A stretch of 64,000 nt of DNA from CALBPI01 sp039033995 (GTDB lineage: Bacteria > Pseudomonadota > Gammaproteobacteria > Steroidobacterales > Woeseiaceae): the NCBI GenBank assembly GCA_039033995.1, contig JBCCBP010000004.1:62001-126000 (forward strand), in the 5' to 3' direction. The translations under genes and the position numbers were made by a program. Position 1 is the first letter of the stretch. The number at the start of each line of letters is the position of its first letter. Shown in pieces: positions 34,553-43,508 of the stretch. The notes under the pieces were generated by a model, which was not told where the DNA came from, searched no databases, and saw only the letters and a list, made by a program, of their open reading frames with translations.

Positions 34553-35461
34553 TCATACTTCTGTTCGAAATGGAATGGAATCCTGTGCGCCGTGGCGTCC
34601 GATCGCAATCGCCGCCGCGCGATTGGCAAAAGCTACCGCCGTCGGCAACGACTCTCCCTCCGCCAGAGCAACAGCCATCGCCCCGTTAAAGGTGTCGCCC
34701 GCGGCAACGGTATCCACGATACGTTCGGGCGTTGCAGCCGGCACGTGGTATCGCTCGCCCCGGTCGTTCACCCATGCGCCGTCAGCGCCGAGCGTGATGA
34801 TGACCGTTTGTGGGCCTAGTGCTCGCAGCGCTTCGCTGGCGGCATCGGCTGCTTCGCGGTCGGCGCACGGCAAACCACACAAGGCGGTCGCCTCTGATTG
34901 ATTGGGTGTCAGAATATCCACATGGCCGAGAAGCGCCGCATCGAGCTGCGTCGCCGGTGCAGGATTCAGAATCACCGTCGCGTCGCCGCGTGCAGCCAGT
35001 TCGACGGCCGTGCCCACACCGGCGAGCGGGGTCTCCAGCTGCACCAATATGATGCGCGCGGCCGCTAACGTATCTCGATGCGTCATGACGCGGGCCGAGT
35101 CGAGCGCCGCATTAGCACCGGCGCTGATGCCGATACAATTTTCACCGTTTGCTGCAACGAAGATCATCGCGCTGCCGGTCGATGAATTGACGATCGCATC
35201 GATACCGTGCGTGTCGATACCATCGTTGTTTAGCGCCTCGATTCGCTCGCGGCCTGCGCTATCGTCGCCGACACACGCGATCAGTGCAGTCTGTGCGCCG
35301 AGCCGCGCACAAGCGACGGCCTGATTTGCGCCTTTACCGCCGCCGAAAATAGAAAACGTATCTCCGCCTAATGTCTCGCCCGGCCTCGGTAGCGTCGGCA
35401 CGCGCAGGACATAGTCGACGTTGATGCTGCCGACCACGACAATATCGGCGGTGCTGGTCAT
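34553..35461 (-). CDS. rbsK: Ribokinase
   Basis: A 302-residue PfkB-family kinase phosphorylating ribose to ribose-5-phosphate. Seen: VVGSINVDYVLRVPTLPRPGETL, the FGGGKGANQAVACARLG loop, the substrate-binding LNPAPAT and NQSEA, and the C-terminal PfkB signature DTVAAGDTFNGAMAVAL with the catalytic Asp. It overlaps oxygenase B by 4 nt. With the nucleoside hydrolase encoded divergently it would recover the ribose half of purine nucleosides. Confidence 0.93.
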   Translation of the reverse strand: MTSTADIVVVGSINVDYVLRVPTLPRPGETLGGDTFSIFGGGKGANQAVACARLGAQTALIACVGDDSAGRERIEALNNDGIDTHGIDAIVNSSTGSAMIFVAANGENCIGISAGANAALDSARVMTHRDTLAAARIILVQLETPLAGVGTAVELAARGDATVILNPAPATQLDAALLGHVDILTPNQSEATALCGLPCADREAADAASEALRALGPQTVIITLGADGAWVNDRGERYHVPAATPERIVDTVAAGDTFNGAMAVALAEGESLPTAVAFANRAAAIAIGRHGAQDSIPFRTEV

Positions 35462-36330
35462 GGCGTCGCGTCGGCCTTGGTGCCGTCGATCGCTGCTAGT
35501 CGCTCAATCAGATATTCGCCGGCGGTGTAGCGTGGGGACAGGCGCAGTGATAAATCGGGTGCCAGAAAAAACGGCATTGAGATGCGCGATACGTTGTGGT
35601 CCGACTGCGCAGGATTGATGACCCGGTGCGTTGTTGAAGGCAGATACCCGCCGGTCATTTCCTGCAGCATGTCGCCCGTGTTAACGATTATCTCGCCGCT
35701 TTCACCGTGCAGGTCGAGCCAGCGGCCGTCTTTAGCCTGCACCTGCAAGCCGGGCTCGAGTGCCACAGGCAGCAGCGTGATGAAGTTGATGTCCTCATGG
35801 GCCGCTGCGCGCACGCTGCCCGGCGGTTCGTCGCCCGCAAGAGGTGGATAGTGCAGCAGACGCAGTACGCTCGGTTCATCGCGCAAAACCTCTGCCAACT
35901 TCACGGACGGGTCATACAGGCAATTCGTCGGCAGTGCATCCTGCAGCCAGCCGAGAAGTGTTGCGCCGAGTTCGATCGCCTGTTTGCGGTAACGCACGAT
36001 GTCGTCGGTCAGGTGCGCAGGCATTGGGCTTTGGGGTGAGGCGTGGAAAAACTCTTTGATGTCTTTGACATCGTGTCCGACCGCACGCTCTGACACGGCC
36101 AGCGAAAAGTAGCCATGCTGATCGCCATCCGGTCGGCGCGGAAACTGGTAGTCGTACTTTTCGTCGGTATTGAAAAACGCGCGCCACTCGTCGTTGATGC
36201 GCGTCAACAGGTCACGTTCGATCGGATGCTCACGGAGAACCGCGAAGCCCGTCTCGTGAATCGACTGAGCAAACGCTTCGGCAGCATCGCCAGCCCCCAT
36301 GTCGACACTCTTCACTGTTGGATTACTCAT
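35458..36330 (-). CDS. Isopenicillin N synthase-family 2OG-Fe(II) oxygenase B
   Basis: A 290-residue second member of the same superfamily as the gene at 17561, but clearly divergent. Seen: the N-terminal HETGFAVLREHPI, the iron ligands His178 and Asp180 (AAHEDINFITLLP) and His235 (STTHRVINP), and 2-oxoglutarate-binding RIS (249-251). All residues needed for catalysis are present. It overlaps the upstream MFS gene by 8 nt and rbsK by 4 nt, so it is made with them. A purine-derived or ribosylated substrate brought in by the MFS protein is inference. Confidence 0.87.
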   Translation of the reverse strand: MSNPTVKSVDMGAGDAAEAFAQSIHETGFAVLREHPIERDLLTRINDEWRAFFNTDEKYDYQFPRRPDGDQHGYFSLAVSERAVGHDVKDIKEFFHASPQSPMPAHLTDDIVRYRKQAIELGATLLGWLQDALPTNCLYDPSVKLAEVLRDEPSVLRLLHYPPLAGDEPPGSVRAAAHEDINFITLLPVALEPGLQVQAKDGRWLDLHGESGEIIVNTGDMLQEMTGGYLPSTTHRVINPAQSDHNVSRISMPFFLAPDLSLRLSPRYTAGEYLIERLAAIDGTKADATP

Positions 36331-37480
36331 GCTCCTTCCCTTTTGTGCGATCCTGACCGCTCGCGATCACTAACAGCACGCCCATCACCAGATAGCAGAC
36401 ACTCGCAAAACGCAGGACGGTCATCGTATCACTGACGGCGACGATCTGGCTCGACAGCCATGGGCTGATCGCGGTCCCGCTGGTAGCGCCCAGCAACATC
36501 AGTGAGACAAGGCGAGACGACGGTGTTGTCACTTGCTGCGTGGCGAATGACAGTACGACTTTCAATAAACCGAAATTCGTGAAGCCCCAGACTGCGGCCA
36601 ACGATGGCAACCAGGCGTAGTGATCGACCAACCACATCGGTACCGAACCGGCCAACGCGCCGGCAGCGGCCAGCAGCGCCATGCGCCGTGCACCGGTGCG
36701 CAGCACCCACCACGCCACGAGGATCTGGGCGGCAAACATGCCACTCCAGAAGCGACCGACGACGCTGCCCGCATCACTCGCCGACACGCCTTGCGCCATC
36801 AGGTGGTTAGGCAGCCACCACAACATCGCGTATTGCCCGAGCGTATACAAAAACAAAGCGGCGACACAGCACCAGACAGCGGCTGGCCAAGGTTCATCTT
36901 GGGCCTCGGTGTCTGCCGAGTCGATCGCCGGGTAACGACTACTGGCGGCCAGCATCACAATGATTGCAGCGATGCCCGCTAATGCCACGTAGGTCGTCGC
37001 CCAATGCCAGACGTGACTGATCACGTAACTGGCGAGTGCCGCGCAGGCAATGCCAGCGACGCTGAATGCACCATCGGTCACAACCAGCATAGATGCACGC
37101 TCGCGTGGTGCATAGCAGAGCGAAATCGCTGACGCAGCCGCTGCCAGGCCAATACCGCACGCGACGCCGATGACGCCCAGCGCGAGACGGATTGTCATTG
37201 CATCTGCGCGCAGACGAATACTGACCAATGCCAGTAGGCACGCGCCGCTGACCGTGATGACCACGCCACGCAATGCAACCAGGTCAAAGATGAACAACGC
37301 GATGATCGCACCGATCAGTATGCCGATGGTCAGCCAGCTAAAGTTCGCCGTTGCGGCGGTTACTGGGATCTCAAGGGCCGCCGCCATCGGTGCGCTGATG
37401 ATGCCAATCGGCGCGAGCATGCCGGACATCAGGAAATAGGCGAGAAAAGCCGCCAGCGTAATGCGATGTCGATTGTTCAA
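36323..37480 (-). CDS. MFS transporter, TsgA-like
   Basis: A 385-residue major facilitator with about 12 helices. I place the start at a TTG codon (37480): GAGGG lies 5 nt upstream, and translation from there begins with basic residues then RITLAAFLAYFLMSGMLAPIGIISAP, a family-like first helix. The longer ORF would reach over the divergent nucleoside hydrolase start. Seen also: YAPRERASMLVVTDGAFSVAG. As the first gene of the long minus-strand purine array it is a good candidate importer for a nucleoside or related compound, but the family gives no substrate. Confidence 0.8.
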   Translation of the reverse strand: MNNRHRITLAAFLAYFLMSGMLAPIGIISAPMAAALEIPVTAATANFSWLTIGILIGAIIALFIFDLVALRGVVITVSGACLLALVSIRLRADAMTIRLALGVIGVACGIGLAAAASAISLCYAPRERASMLVVTDGAFSVAGIACAALASYVISHVWHWATTYVALAGIAAIIVMLAASSRYPAIDSADTEAQDEPWPAAVWCCVAALFLYTLGQYAMLWWLPNHLMAQGVSASDAGSVVGRFWSGMFAAQILVAWWVLRTGARRMALLAAAGALAGSVPMWLVDHYAWLPSLAAVWGFTNFGLLKVVLSFATQQVTTPSSRLVSLMLLGATSGTAISPWLSSQIVAVSDTMTVLRFASVCYLVMGVLLVIASGQDRTKGKEHE

Positions 37481-37561
37481 GCGTCCCTCGGTCTGGAGAT
37501 CTCCCACGTTGCCCTGAATTCTGCCACACTGACAGCCAGAACCTTGGAGAAACGCTGATTC

Positions 37562-38521
37562 ATGCAAAAGCTCATTTTCGACACTGACCCTGGCATCGAC
37601 GACGCGATGGCATTGCTGTTTGCGGAGGCAAGTCCCGACATCGATCTGTTGGGTATCACCACGGTACTCGGCAATGGGTCAATCGAGACAACGACACGGA
37701 ACGCGTTGTATCTCGTCGAGCGCTTCGATATCCCGGCGCCTGTGTTTCGTGGCGCAGCGTCAGCGTTGCAGGTGGAAAGTGGCGATCCGCCAACGTTTGT
37801 GCATGGCGATGACGGGCTTGGCAATATTCATCCGTCTGCCCCGACTCGCGAAGTCAGCTCATTACCAGCGGACGCTTATATCGTGGATACGATCCTGCGT
37901 TATCCGGGGGAGGTCACCATCGTTGCAGTCGGCCGCCTGACCAACCTGGCGTTGGCACTTCAGCGCGAGCCGGCCATCGTCGATGCAGTCAGACAAATTG
38001 TCGTCATGGGCGGTGCACTCGGCACCGGCGGCCATCACGGCAACATCACGCCACACGCTGAGGCGAATATTTATGGTGATCCGCACGCGGCTGAGCAGGT
38101 ATTCAGCGCAGACTGGCCGGTCGTCATGGTCGGCCTCGATGTGACGATGCAGGTCGTGATGAATGACGCCCGCATGCAGCGGCTGCGCGAGTGCGCCGGC
38201 GACGCTGGCGAGTTCATGTATGAGATATCCCGGTTTTACGCGGACTTTTATGCGCAGTCGACCGATCTCCAGGGCTTTCCGGTGCACGATTCATCGGCGA
38301 TCGCCTACGTTATCGATCGATCGTTGTTCACCACAACGACCGGTGGACTGGCGGTGACGCTCGATGGGGAACACATCGGTCAAACCCGGATCGCCACCTC
38401 GGGTAGAGCACTCGCCGAGGCAGACTTTGGTGCTCGCCCACAGCAGCTCGCGTGTACCGACGTCGACGCAGCGCGTTTGCTGCAATTGTTCGAACAAACC
38501 GTTATCGATGGGTATGCCTGA
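37562..38521 (+). CDS. Inosine-uridine preferring nucleoside hydrolase
   Basis: A 319-residue calcium-dependent N-ribohydrolase. Seen: the N-terminal IFDTDPGIDDAMALLFA with the metal aspartates, ITTVLGNGSIETTTRNAL, VHGDDGLGNI, VVMGGALGTGGHHGNITPHAEANIYGDPHAAE and, near the C terminus, VHDSSAIAYVID. It cleaves nucleosides to base and ribose in the cytoplasm, complementing ribokinase. GGAG precedes the start. The stop abuts the ureD start directly, so it leads the urease operon. Exact base preference is not determinable. Confidence 0.93.
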   Translation: MQKLIFDTDPGIDDAMALLFAEASPDIDLLGITTVLGNGSIETTTRNALYLVERFDIPAPVFRGAASALQVESGDPPTFVHGDDGLGNIHPSAPTREVSSLPADAYIVDTILRYPGEVTIVAVGRLTNLALALQREPAIVDAVRQIVVMGGALGTGGHHGNITPHAEANIYGDPHAAEQVFSADWPVVMVGLDVTMQVVMNDARMQRLRECAGDAGEFMYEISRFYADFYAQSTDLQGFPVHDSSAIAYVIDRSLFTTTTGGLAVTLDGEHIGQTRIATSGRALAEADFGARPQQLACTDVDAARLLQLFEQTVIDGYA

Positions 38522-39394
38522 ATGAGCGCAAGAGCGGCGAGCTTGCAGGCATTGCAGCGGGCTGTAGGCCGCGCGCGCATTGACGTTGCCACCCGCGACG
38601 GTGTCAGTCACTTGCAGCGCCTGTATCAACAGGGCTGCGCCAAGGTCCGGATGCCGCTGATCGAACCTGGGCAACCACTGCAGTTCGTATTGTTGAACAC
38701 CGCGGGTGGGCTGACCGACGGGGACATCTACGAGGTCGATGTTGATTGGGGCGAGAGCAGCAAGGCGATCGTCACGACGCAGGCCGCGGAGCGCATCTAC
38801 AAATCGCGGGGCGCGCCTGCGCGGGTCGTCAATCGCCTGACTGTTGATGACGATGCTGTCGCCGTGTGGTTGCCCCAGGAAACCATCTTGTTTGATCGGG
38901 GGCGTTGCGATCGGTTGACCGAGGTGTCGCTCAAGTCGAGCAGTGCGTTTGTTGCGATGGATTCACTGGTGTGTGGACGCAAGGCGATGGACGAGCGAGT
39001 GCGTCAGGGCCTGTGGTTTGATCGCTGGCGTGTGCGCATCGATGGTCGTCTTGCTTTTGCGGATGCCCTGCGTCTGGCCAGTGACGATGATGTCGATTTT
39101 CAAGCACTGCTCAGGCAGCAGGCGGTGGCTGGAGGCCGCCAGGCGGCGGCGACAGGTCTCGTGGTAGGGCCAACGGCTCCCGCACTCCGTGATCACATTC
39201 GTGATGCACTTCAGAAGTCCGATGTGCTGGGCGGTGTGAGCCAGGTTGGTGCAGTGACATGCTGGCGTTTTCTGGCGACGGACGGTGACACGCTACGTCG
39301 TGCTTCCAATCAGGTTTTCGATGCCCTAGTCTCAGAAGCGGTTGTCGACAATCCGTTTGCTGGGTTGGTATTACCTCGCGTATTCCGATGCTAG
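38522..39394 (+). CDS. ureD: Urease accessory protein UreD
   Basis: A 290-residue urease maturation scaffold that binds the apo-urease and channels nickel with UreF and UreG. Seen: VRMPLIEPGQPLQFVLLNTAGGLTDGD, TTQAAERIYKS, LPQETILFDRG and the central SLVCGRKAMDERVRQG stretch. It begins 1 nt after the nucleoside hydrolase stop and is followed 46 nt later by ureA, the standard ureDABC order. Confidence 0.95.
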   Translation: MSARAASLQALQRAVGRARIDVATRDGVSHLQRLYQQGCAKVRMPLIEPGQPLQFVLLNTAGGLTDGDIYEVDVDWGESSKAIVTTQAAERIYKSRGAPARVVNRLTVDDDAVAVWLPQETILFDRGRCDRLTEVSLKSSSAFVAMDSLVCGRKAMDERVRQGLWFDRWRVRIDGRLAFADALRLASDDDVDFQALLRQQAVAGGRQAAATGLVVGPTAPALRDHIRDALQKSDVLGGVSQVGAVTCWRFLATDGDTLRRASNQVFDALVSEAVVDNPFAGLVLPRVFRC

Positions 39395-39440
39395 CGATGG
39401 CGGCCTGGCGACCAATGAAAGAGATTGTAGGGAGAGCAGC

Positions 39441-39743
39441 ATGCAGCTGACGCCGAGAGAAAAAGACAAACTGCTGCTGGCCACGGCGGCGATGGTGGCG
39501 CGACGCCGTTTGGAGCGGGGCGTAAAACTCAACCATCCCGAAGCCATTGCGTTGATTTCCGACTTTGTCGTCGAAGGTGCGCGCGACGGCCGGAGTGTCG
39601 CGGATCTGATGCAGGCCGGTGCCGAGGTGATTTCGCGTGATCAGGTCATGGACGGTATTGCCGAGATGATCCATGACGTGCAAGTCGAAGCGACGTTCCC
39701 CGACGGCACCAAGCTCGTCACGGTCCACAACCCGATTCGCTAG
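39441..39743 (+). CDS. ureA: Urease gamma subunit
   Basis: A 100-residue gamma subunit. Seen: MQLTPREKDKLLLATAAMVA, RRLERGVKLNHPEAIALISD, EGARDGRSVADLM, DGIAEMIHDVQVEATFPDG and the terminal VHNPI. Start at 39441 after GGAG; the longer ORF upstream is not used because the family starts MQLTPREKDK. Confidence 0.97.
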   Translation: MQLTPREKDKLLLATAAMVARRRLERGVKLNHPEAIALISDFVVEGARDGRSVADLMQAGAEVISRDQVMDGIAEMIHDVQVEATFPDGTKLVTVHNPIR

Positions 39744-39753
39744 GAGGCGCGAA

Positions 39754-40059
39754 ATGATCCCAGGTGAAATCATGGTGGCTGATGGCGATATCGTCCTCAA
39801 CGCCGACGCGGAGACTCGCACACTGACCGTCGCTAACACTGGCGACCGGCCGGTGCAGGTCGGCTCTCACTATCATTTCTTTGAAGTGAATGCGGCGCTC
39901 GATTTTGACCGCGAGGCGAGTCGAGGTTGGCGACTGGACATTGCCGCCGGTACAGCAGTGCGTTTCGAGCCGGGGCAATCCCGCGACGTGACATTGGTGC
40001 CACTGGCTGGCGAGCGCACGGTGTTCGGCTTTAATCAGAAAATCATGGGAGCACTGTAA
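39754..40059 (+). CDS. ureB: Urease beta subunit
   Basis: A 101-residue beta subunit. Seen: MIPGEIMVADGDIVLNADAE, the NTGDRPVQVGSHYHFFEVN core, FDREASRGWRLDIAAGTAVR and FGFNQKIMGAL. AGGAGG precedes the start. The stop and the ureC start share one base (TAATG). Confidence 0.97.
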   Translation: MIPGEIMVADGDIVLNADAETRTLTVANTGDRPVQVGSHYHFFEVNAALDFDREASRGWRLDIAAGTAVRFEPGQSRDVTLVPLAGERTVFGFNQKIMGAL

Positions 40060-41768
40060 TGGCCGAGCGCATCAGCAGATCGACCTATGCGTCGATGTTT
40101 GGTCCGACGGTAGGTGACCGGGTGCGTCTGGCGGACACCGATCTCATTATCGAGGTCGAACGTGACTTCACACGGTACGGTGAAGAGGTCAAATTCGGTG
40201 GCGGTAAAGTGATTCGCGATGGCATGGGCCAGTCGCAACGGGGTCGCGCGGACGGCGCTGTCGATACCGTGATCACCAATGCGTTGATTGTCGATGTGAC
40301 CGGCATCTACAAAGCCGATGTCGGTATTCGTGATGGCCGTATCGCAGCGATCGGTAAGGCGGGTAACCCGGATACTCAGGACGGTGTCGACATCATTATC
40401 GGTCCGACCACCGAAGCGATTGCCGGCGAGGGGAAGATCCTGACCGCTGGCGCATTTGATGCCCACATTCACTTCATTTGTCCGCAACAGATCGATGAAG
40501 CATTGATGTCCGGTGTCACGACGATGCTGGGTGGCGGTACCGGACCTGCGACCGGCACCAATGCGACGACGTGTACACCTGGCGCGTTTCACATTGGGCG
40601 TATGTTGCAGGCATTTGATGCATTTCCCGTCAATCTCGCGCTGTCCGGCAAAGGCAATGCATCGCTGCCAGGCGCGATCGAAGAACAGGTTCAGGCCGGT
40701 GCTTGTTCACTGAAACTGCATGAAGATTGGGGTACGACGCCTGCCACTATTGATTGTTGTCTGGGCGTTGCCGATGCCATGGATGTGCAGGTCATGATTC
40801 ACACGGATACGTTGAACGAATCAGGGTTCGTCGAGAATACTGTCGGTTCGTTCAAGAATCGCACGATCCACGCGTTTCACACGGAAGGGGCTGGCGGCGG
40901 CCACGCGCCCGACATTATTAAGGTGTGTGGGCTCCCTAACGTGATCCCGTCGTCGACCAATCCGACGCGTCCATTCACTGTGAACACGGTCGATGAACAT
41001 CTCGATATGCTGATGGTCTGTCACCACCTGGACCCACGGATCGCGGAAGACGTGGCATTTGCAGAAAGCCGGATTCGTCGAGAGACTATTGCCGCGGAAG
41101 ACATCCTGCACGACATGGGTGCGTTTTCGATCATTGCCTCCGACTCACAGGCGATGGGTCGTGTGGGAGAAGTACTGATTCGAACGTGGCAAACCGCCGA
41201 CAAAATGAAAAAACAGCGCGGACGTTTGGCGGAAGAGCAGGGCGATAATGACAACCTGCGTGTGCGACGCTACATCGCGAAATACACGATCAATCCCGCG
41301 ATCGCGCATGGCATGGCGGAACACATTGGCACCGTCGAGCCTGGTAAGCTCGCCGATCTGGTGTTATGGACGCCGGCATTTTTTGGTGTCAAGCCAGACC
41401 TCGTATTGAAGATGGGGAGCATCGCCGCGGCACCGATGGGCGATCCCAATGCATCGATACCGACACCACAGCCGGTTCATTACCGACCGATGTTTGCGAG
41501 CTTCGCTGGCAACATGACGAACAGTGCAGTGACCTTTGTATCGGCTGCGGCGCACGCGGCCAATATTGGCCAGAGTCTGGGCCTTGCCAAGCAGACGTTG
41601 CCGGTGAGTCATACCCGCGACATCGGCAAGGCGGATATGCAGCTCAATGATTATTGTCCTGATATCAGCGTCGATCCGGAAACCTACGAAGTGCACGCCG
41701 ACGGCGAGTTGCTAACCTGCGAGCCAGCGGCAGAGCTGCCGATGGCGCAGCGTTACTTTTTGTTCTGA
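40059..41768 (+). CDS. ureC: Urease alpha subunit
   Basis: A 569-residue catalytic subunit hydrolysing urea to ammonia and carbamate. Nickel ligands seen: His136 and His138 (DAHIHFICPQQ), carbamylated Lys219 (LKLHEDWGTTP), His248 (MIHTD), His274 (HAFHTEGAGGGHAPDI) and Asp362 (IASDSQAMG); the mobile-flap Cys321-His322 pair (VCHHLDP) is intact. Length and motifs are typical. It is translationally linked to ureB and ureE. Confidence 0.98.
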   Translation: MAERISRSTYASMFGPTVGDRVRLADTDLIIEVERDFTRYGEEVKFGGGKVIRDGMGQSQRGRADGAVDTVITNALIVDVTGIYKADVGIRDGRIAAIGKAGNPDTQDGVDIIIGPTTEAIAGEGKILTAGAFDAHIHFICPQQIDEALMSGVTTMLGGGTGPATGTNATTCTPGAFHIGRMLQAFDAFPVNLALSGKGNASLPGAIEEQVQAGACSLKLHEDWGTTPATIDCCLGVADAMDVQVMIHTDTLNESGFVENTVGSFKNRTIHAFHTEGAGGGHAPDIIKVCGLPNVIPSSTNPTRPFTVNTVDEHLDMLMVCHHLDPRIAEDVAFAESRIRRETIAAEDILHDMGAFSIIASDSQAMGRVGEVLIRTWQTADKMKKQRGRLAEEQGDNDNLRVRRYIAKYTINPAIAHGMAEHIGTVEPGKLADLVLWTPAFFGVKPDLVLKMGSIAAAPMGDPNASIPTPQPVHYRPMFASFAGNMTNSAVTFVSAAAHAANIGQSLGLAKQTLPVSHTRDIGKADMQLNDYCPDISVDPETYEVHADGELLTCEPAAELPMAQRYFLF

Positions 41769-42217
41769 TGCCACTGCCGAGAGCGATCGCGGTCATCGCG
41801 TTGGAGCAACTCGCCGAGCCACCGACGGACACGGTCGCGCTGTCGTATCAGGATCGCCACCGACGTCGGATGACGATGACGAGCGACGGCGGGCGCGAGT
41901 TTCTACTGGATTTGCCTCAGGCAATCGCGATGGCGGACGGTATGTGCTTGAAGCTCGATGACGACAGTCATATTCGTGTCGTTGCCATCGATGAAGATGT
42001 GCTCGATATCACGACACCGGATGCCAGCACACTGATGCGAATCGCGTGGCATCTGGGCAATCGACACTTGCCGACCGAACTGAGCGCGGAGCGCGTTCGG
42101 ATCGCTTATGATCACGTCATCGAAGAGATGGTGATCGGGTTGGGCGGGCACGTCGAACGGCGCAAAGCACCGTTTCATCCGGAGGGTGGTGCCTATGCGC
42201 ATCACGACCACGCATGA
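41768..42217 (+). CDS. ureE: Urease nickel metallochaperone UreE
   Basis: A 149-residue nickel chaperone that loads UreG. Seen: the N-terminal chaperone region (SYQDRHRRRMTMTSDGGREFLLDLP), then the metal-binding domain with RIAWHLGNRHLPTEL and GGHVERRKAPFHPEGGAYAHHDHA. The C-terminal histidine tail is short, so nickel storage is probably modest. TGATG links it to ureC; ATGA links it to ureF. Confidence 0.95.
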   Translation: MPLPRAIAVIALEQLAEPPTDTVALSYQDRHRRRMTMTSDGGREFLLDLPQAIAMADGMCLKLDDDSHIRVVAIDEDVLDITTPDASTLMRIAWHLGNRHLPTELSAERVRIAYDHVIEEMVIGLGGHVERRKAPFHPEGGAYAHHDHA

Positions 42218-42891
42218 CCTCTCCCGCAGCGCTGTACCAACTGATGACCTGGTTGTCGCCATCGTTTCCCGTCGGCGCATACGCGTTTTCGCATGGACTG
42301 GAACGCGCCATCGAAGCGGACCGCGTGACCGACGTCGCGAGCGCGACTGACTGGATATCCGACCTTGTACTGCGCGGTAGCGGGCAGGTTGATCTGGTGT
42401 TGTTGCATCAGGCGTTTGCGGCCACCGTATCCGACGACAAGACATCACTCTCGGCCGTGATCGAGTTGGGTCAGGCGCTGTGGCCCAGTCTTGAGATACG
42501 CACGGAATCACTGGCTCAGGGTGAGGCGTTCCTGCGCGTTGCCTGCGCGTGCTGGCCGTCTACCGCGTTGCAGGCGCTGAAGGATGACGGCGATGTGGCG
42601 TATCCGGTGGCCGTGGCGGTTTGTGCAGCCTTGCACGATATCGACATCGACTCATTGGCCATGGCGTATGCACATGCTTTCACGGCCAATCTGACGTCGG
42701 CTATTGTACGACTCGTGCCCTTGGGGCAGACCGACGGGCAGCGCATTACGCGCCAGTTGCTGGACGTTATGCCGAAAGCGATCGCTCGCGCGGCGGCGAC
42801 ACCGCTCGATGATATTGCGAGCGCCAGTCTGATGTCGGATATTTACAGTATGCAACACGAAATTCAGTACACGAGGTTGTTTCGTTCATGA
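42214..42891 (+). CDS. ureF: Urease accessory protein UreF
   Basis: A 225-residue helical protein of the UreDFG maturation complex that gates UreG GTPase. Seen: LMTWLSPSFPVGAYAFSHGLERAI, SLAQGEAFLRVACACW and the C-terminal LVPLGQTDGQRIT and SDIYSMQHEIQYTRLFRS. Overlaps ureE and ureG by 4 nt each. Confidence 0.95.
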   Translation: MTSPAALYQLMTWLSPSFPVGAYAFSHGLERAIEADRVTDVASATDWISDLVLRGSGQVDLVLLHQAFAATVSDDKTSLSAVIELGQALWPSLEIRTESLAQGEAFLRVACACWPSTALQALKDDGDVAYPVAVAVCAALHDIDIDSLAMAYAHAFTANLTSAIVRLVPLGQTDGQRITRQLLDVMPKAIARAAATPLDDIASASLMSDIYSMQHEIQYTRLFRS

Positions 42892-43508
42892 CAGCACATG
42901 GTCCGTTACGCGTTGGCATTGGAGGGCCGGTCGGCTCCGGTAAGACCGCACTCACCGAGGCGCTGTGCCGGCGTCTGCGTGATGATTATTCGTTGGCCGT
43001 GATCACCAATGATATTTACACGCGGGAAGATGCGGAATTCCTGACCCGGGCGGATGCTTTGCCGCATGAACGCATCGCCGGCGTTGAGACCGGCGGCTGC
43101 CCGCATACCGCTATCCGTGAAGACGCGTCGATGAATCTCGCTGCCGTGGATGCGCTGAATCAGCAGTTTGACGATCTTGATTTGATCATCATTGAATCCG
43201 GTGGTGACAATCTGGCGGCGACATTCTCGCCGGAACTGGCGGATATCACGCTGTATGTGATCGATGTCTCCGCGGGCGACAAGATTCCGCGCAAGGGCGG
43301 GCCCGGCATCACGAAGTCCGACCTACTCGTCATTAACAAGATCGATCTGGCGCCACTCGTGGGCGCCGATCTTGGCGTGATGGACCGCGACGCGACTAAA
43401 ATGCGCGGTGAACGCCCTTTCTTGTTCACCAATATCAAGGCTGGCGACGGCGTGGCCAAAGTTGCGGATTTTGTCTTGCAAAAGGGTGGCCTGGTGCGCG
43501 ACGCATGA
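42888..43508 (+). CDS. ureG: Urease GTPase UreG
   Basis: A 206-residue SIMIBI-class GTPase. Seen: P-loop GIGGPVGSGKTALTEALC, the nickel-binding Cys-Pro-His in GGCPHTAIREDAS, ESGGDNLAATFSPELAD and LLVINKIDLAP. The stop overlaps the start of a PhyH-type oxygenase by 4 nt. Confidence 0.97.
   Translation: MTAHGPLRVGIGGPVGSGKTALTEALCRRLRDDYSLAVITNDIYTREDAEFLTRADALPHERIAGVETGGCPHTAIREDASMNLAAVDALNQQFDDLDLIIIESGGDNLAATFSPELADITLYVIDVSAGDKIPRKGGPGITKSDLLVINKIDLAPLVGADLGVMDRDATKMRGERPFLFTNIKAGDGVAKVADFVLQKGGLVRDA

Noticed and set aside
37495..37504. 10-bp palindrome GGAGATCTCC between the MFS and nucleoside hydrolase genes
   Set aside because: Well placed for an operator, but a single 10-bp palindrome is expected by chance at this scale; not repeated nearby.
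39111..39839. 242-codon ORF on the minus strand
   Set aside because: Crosses ureD, ureA and ureB in antisense; not coding-like.
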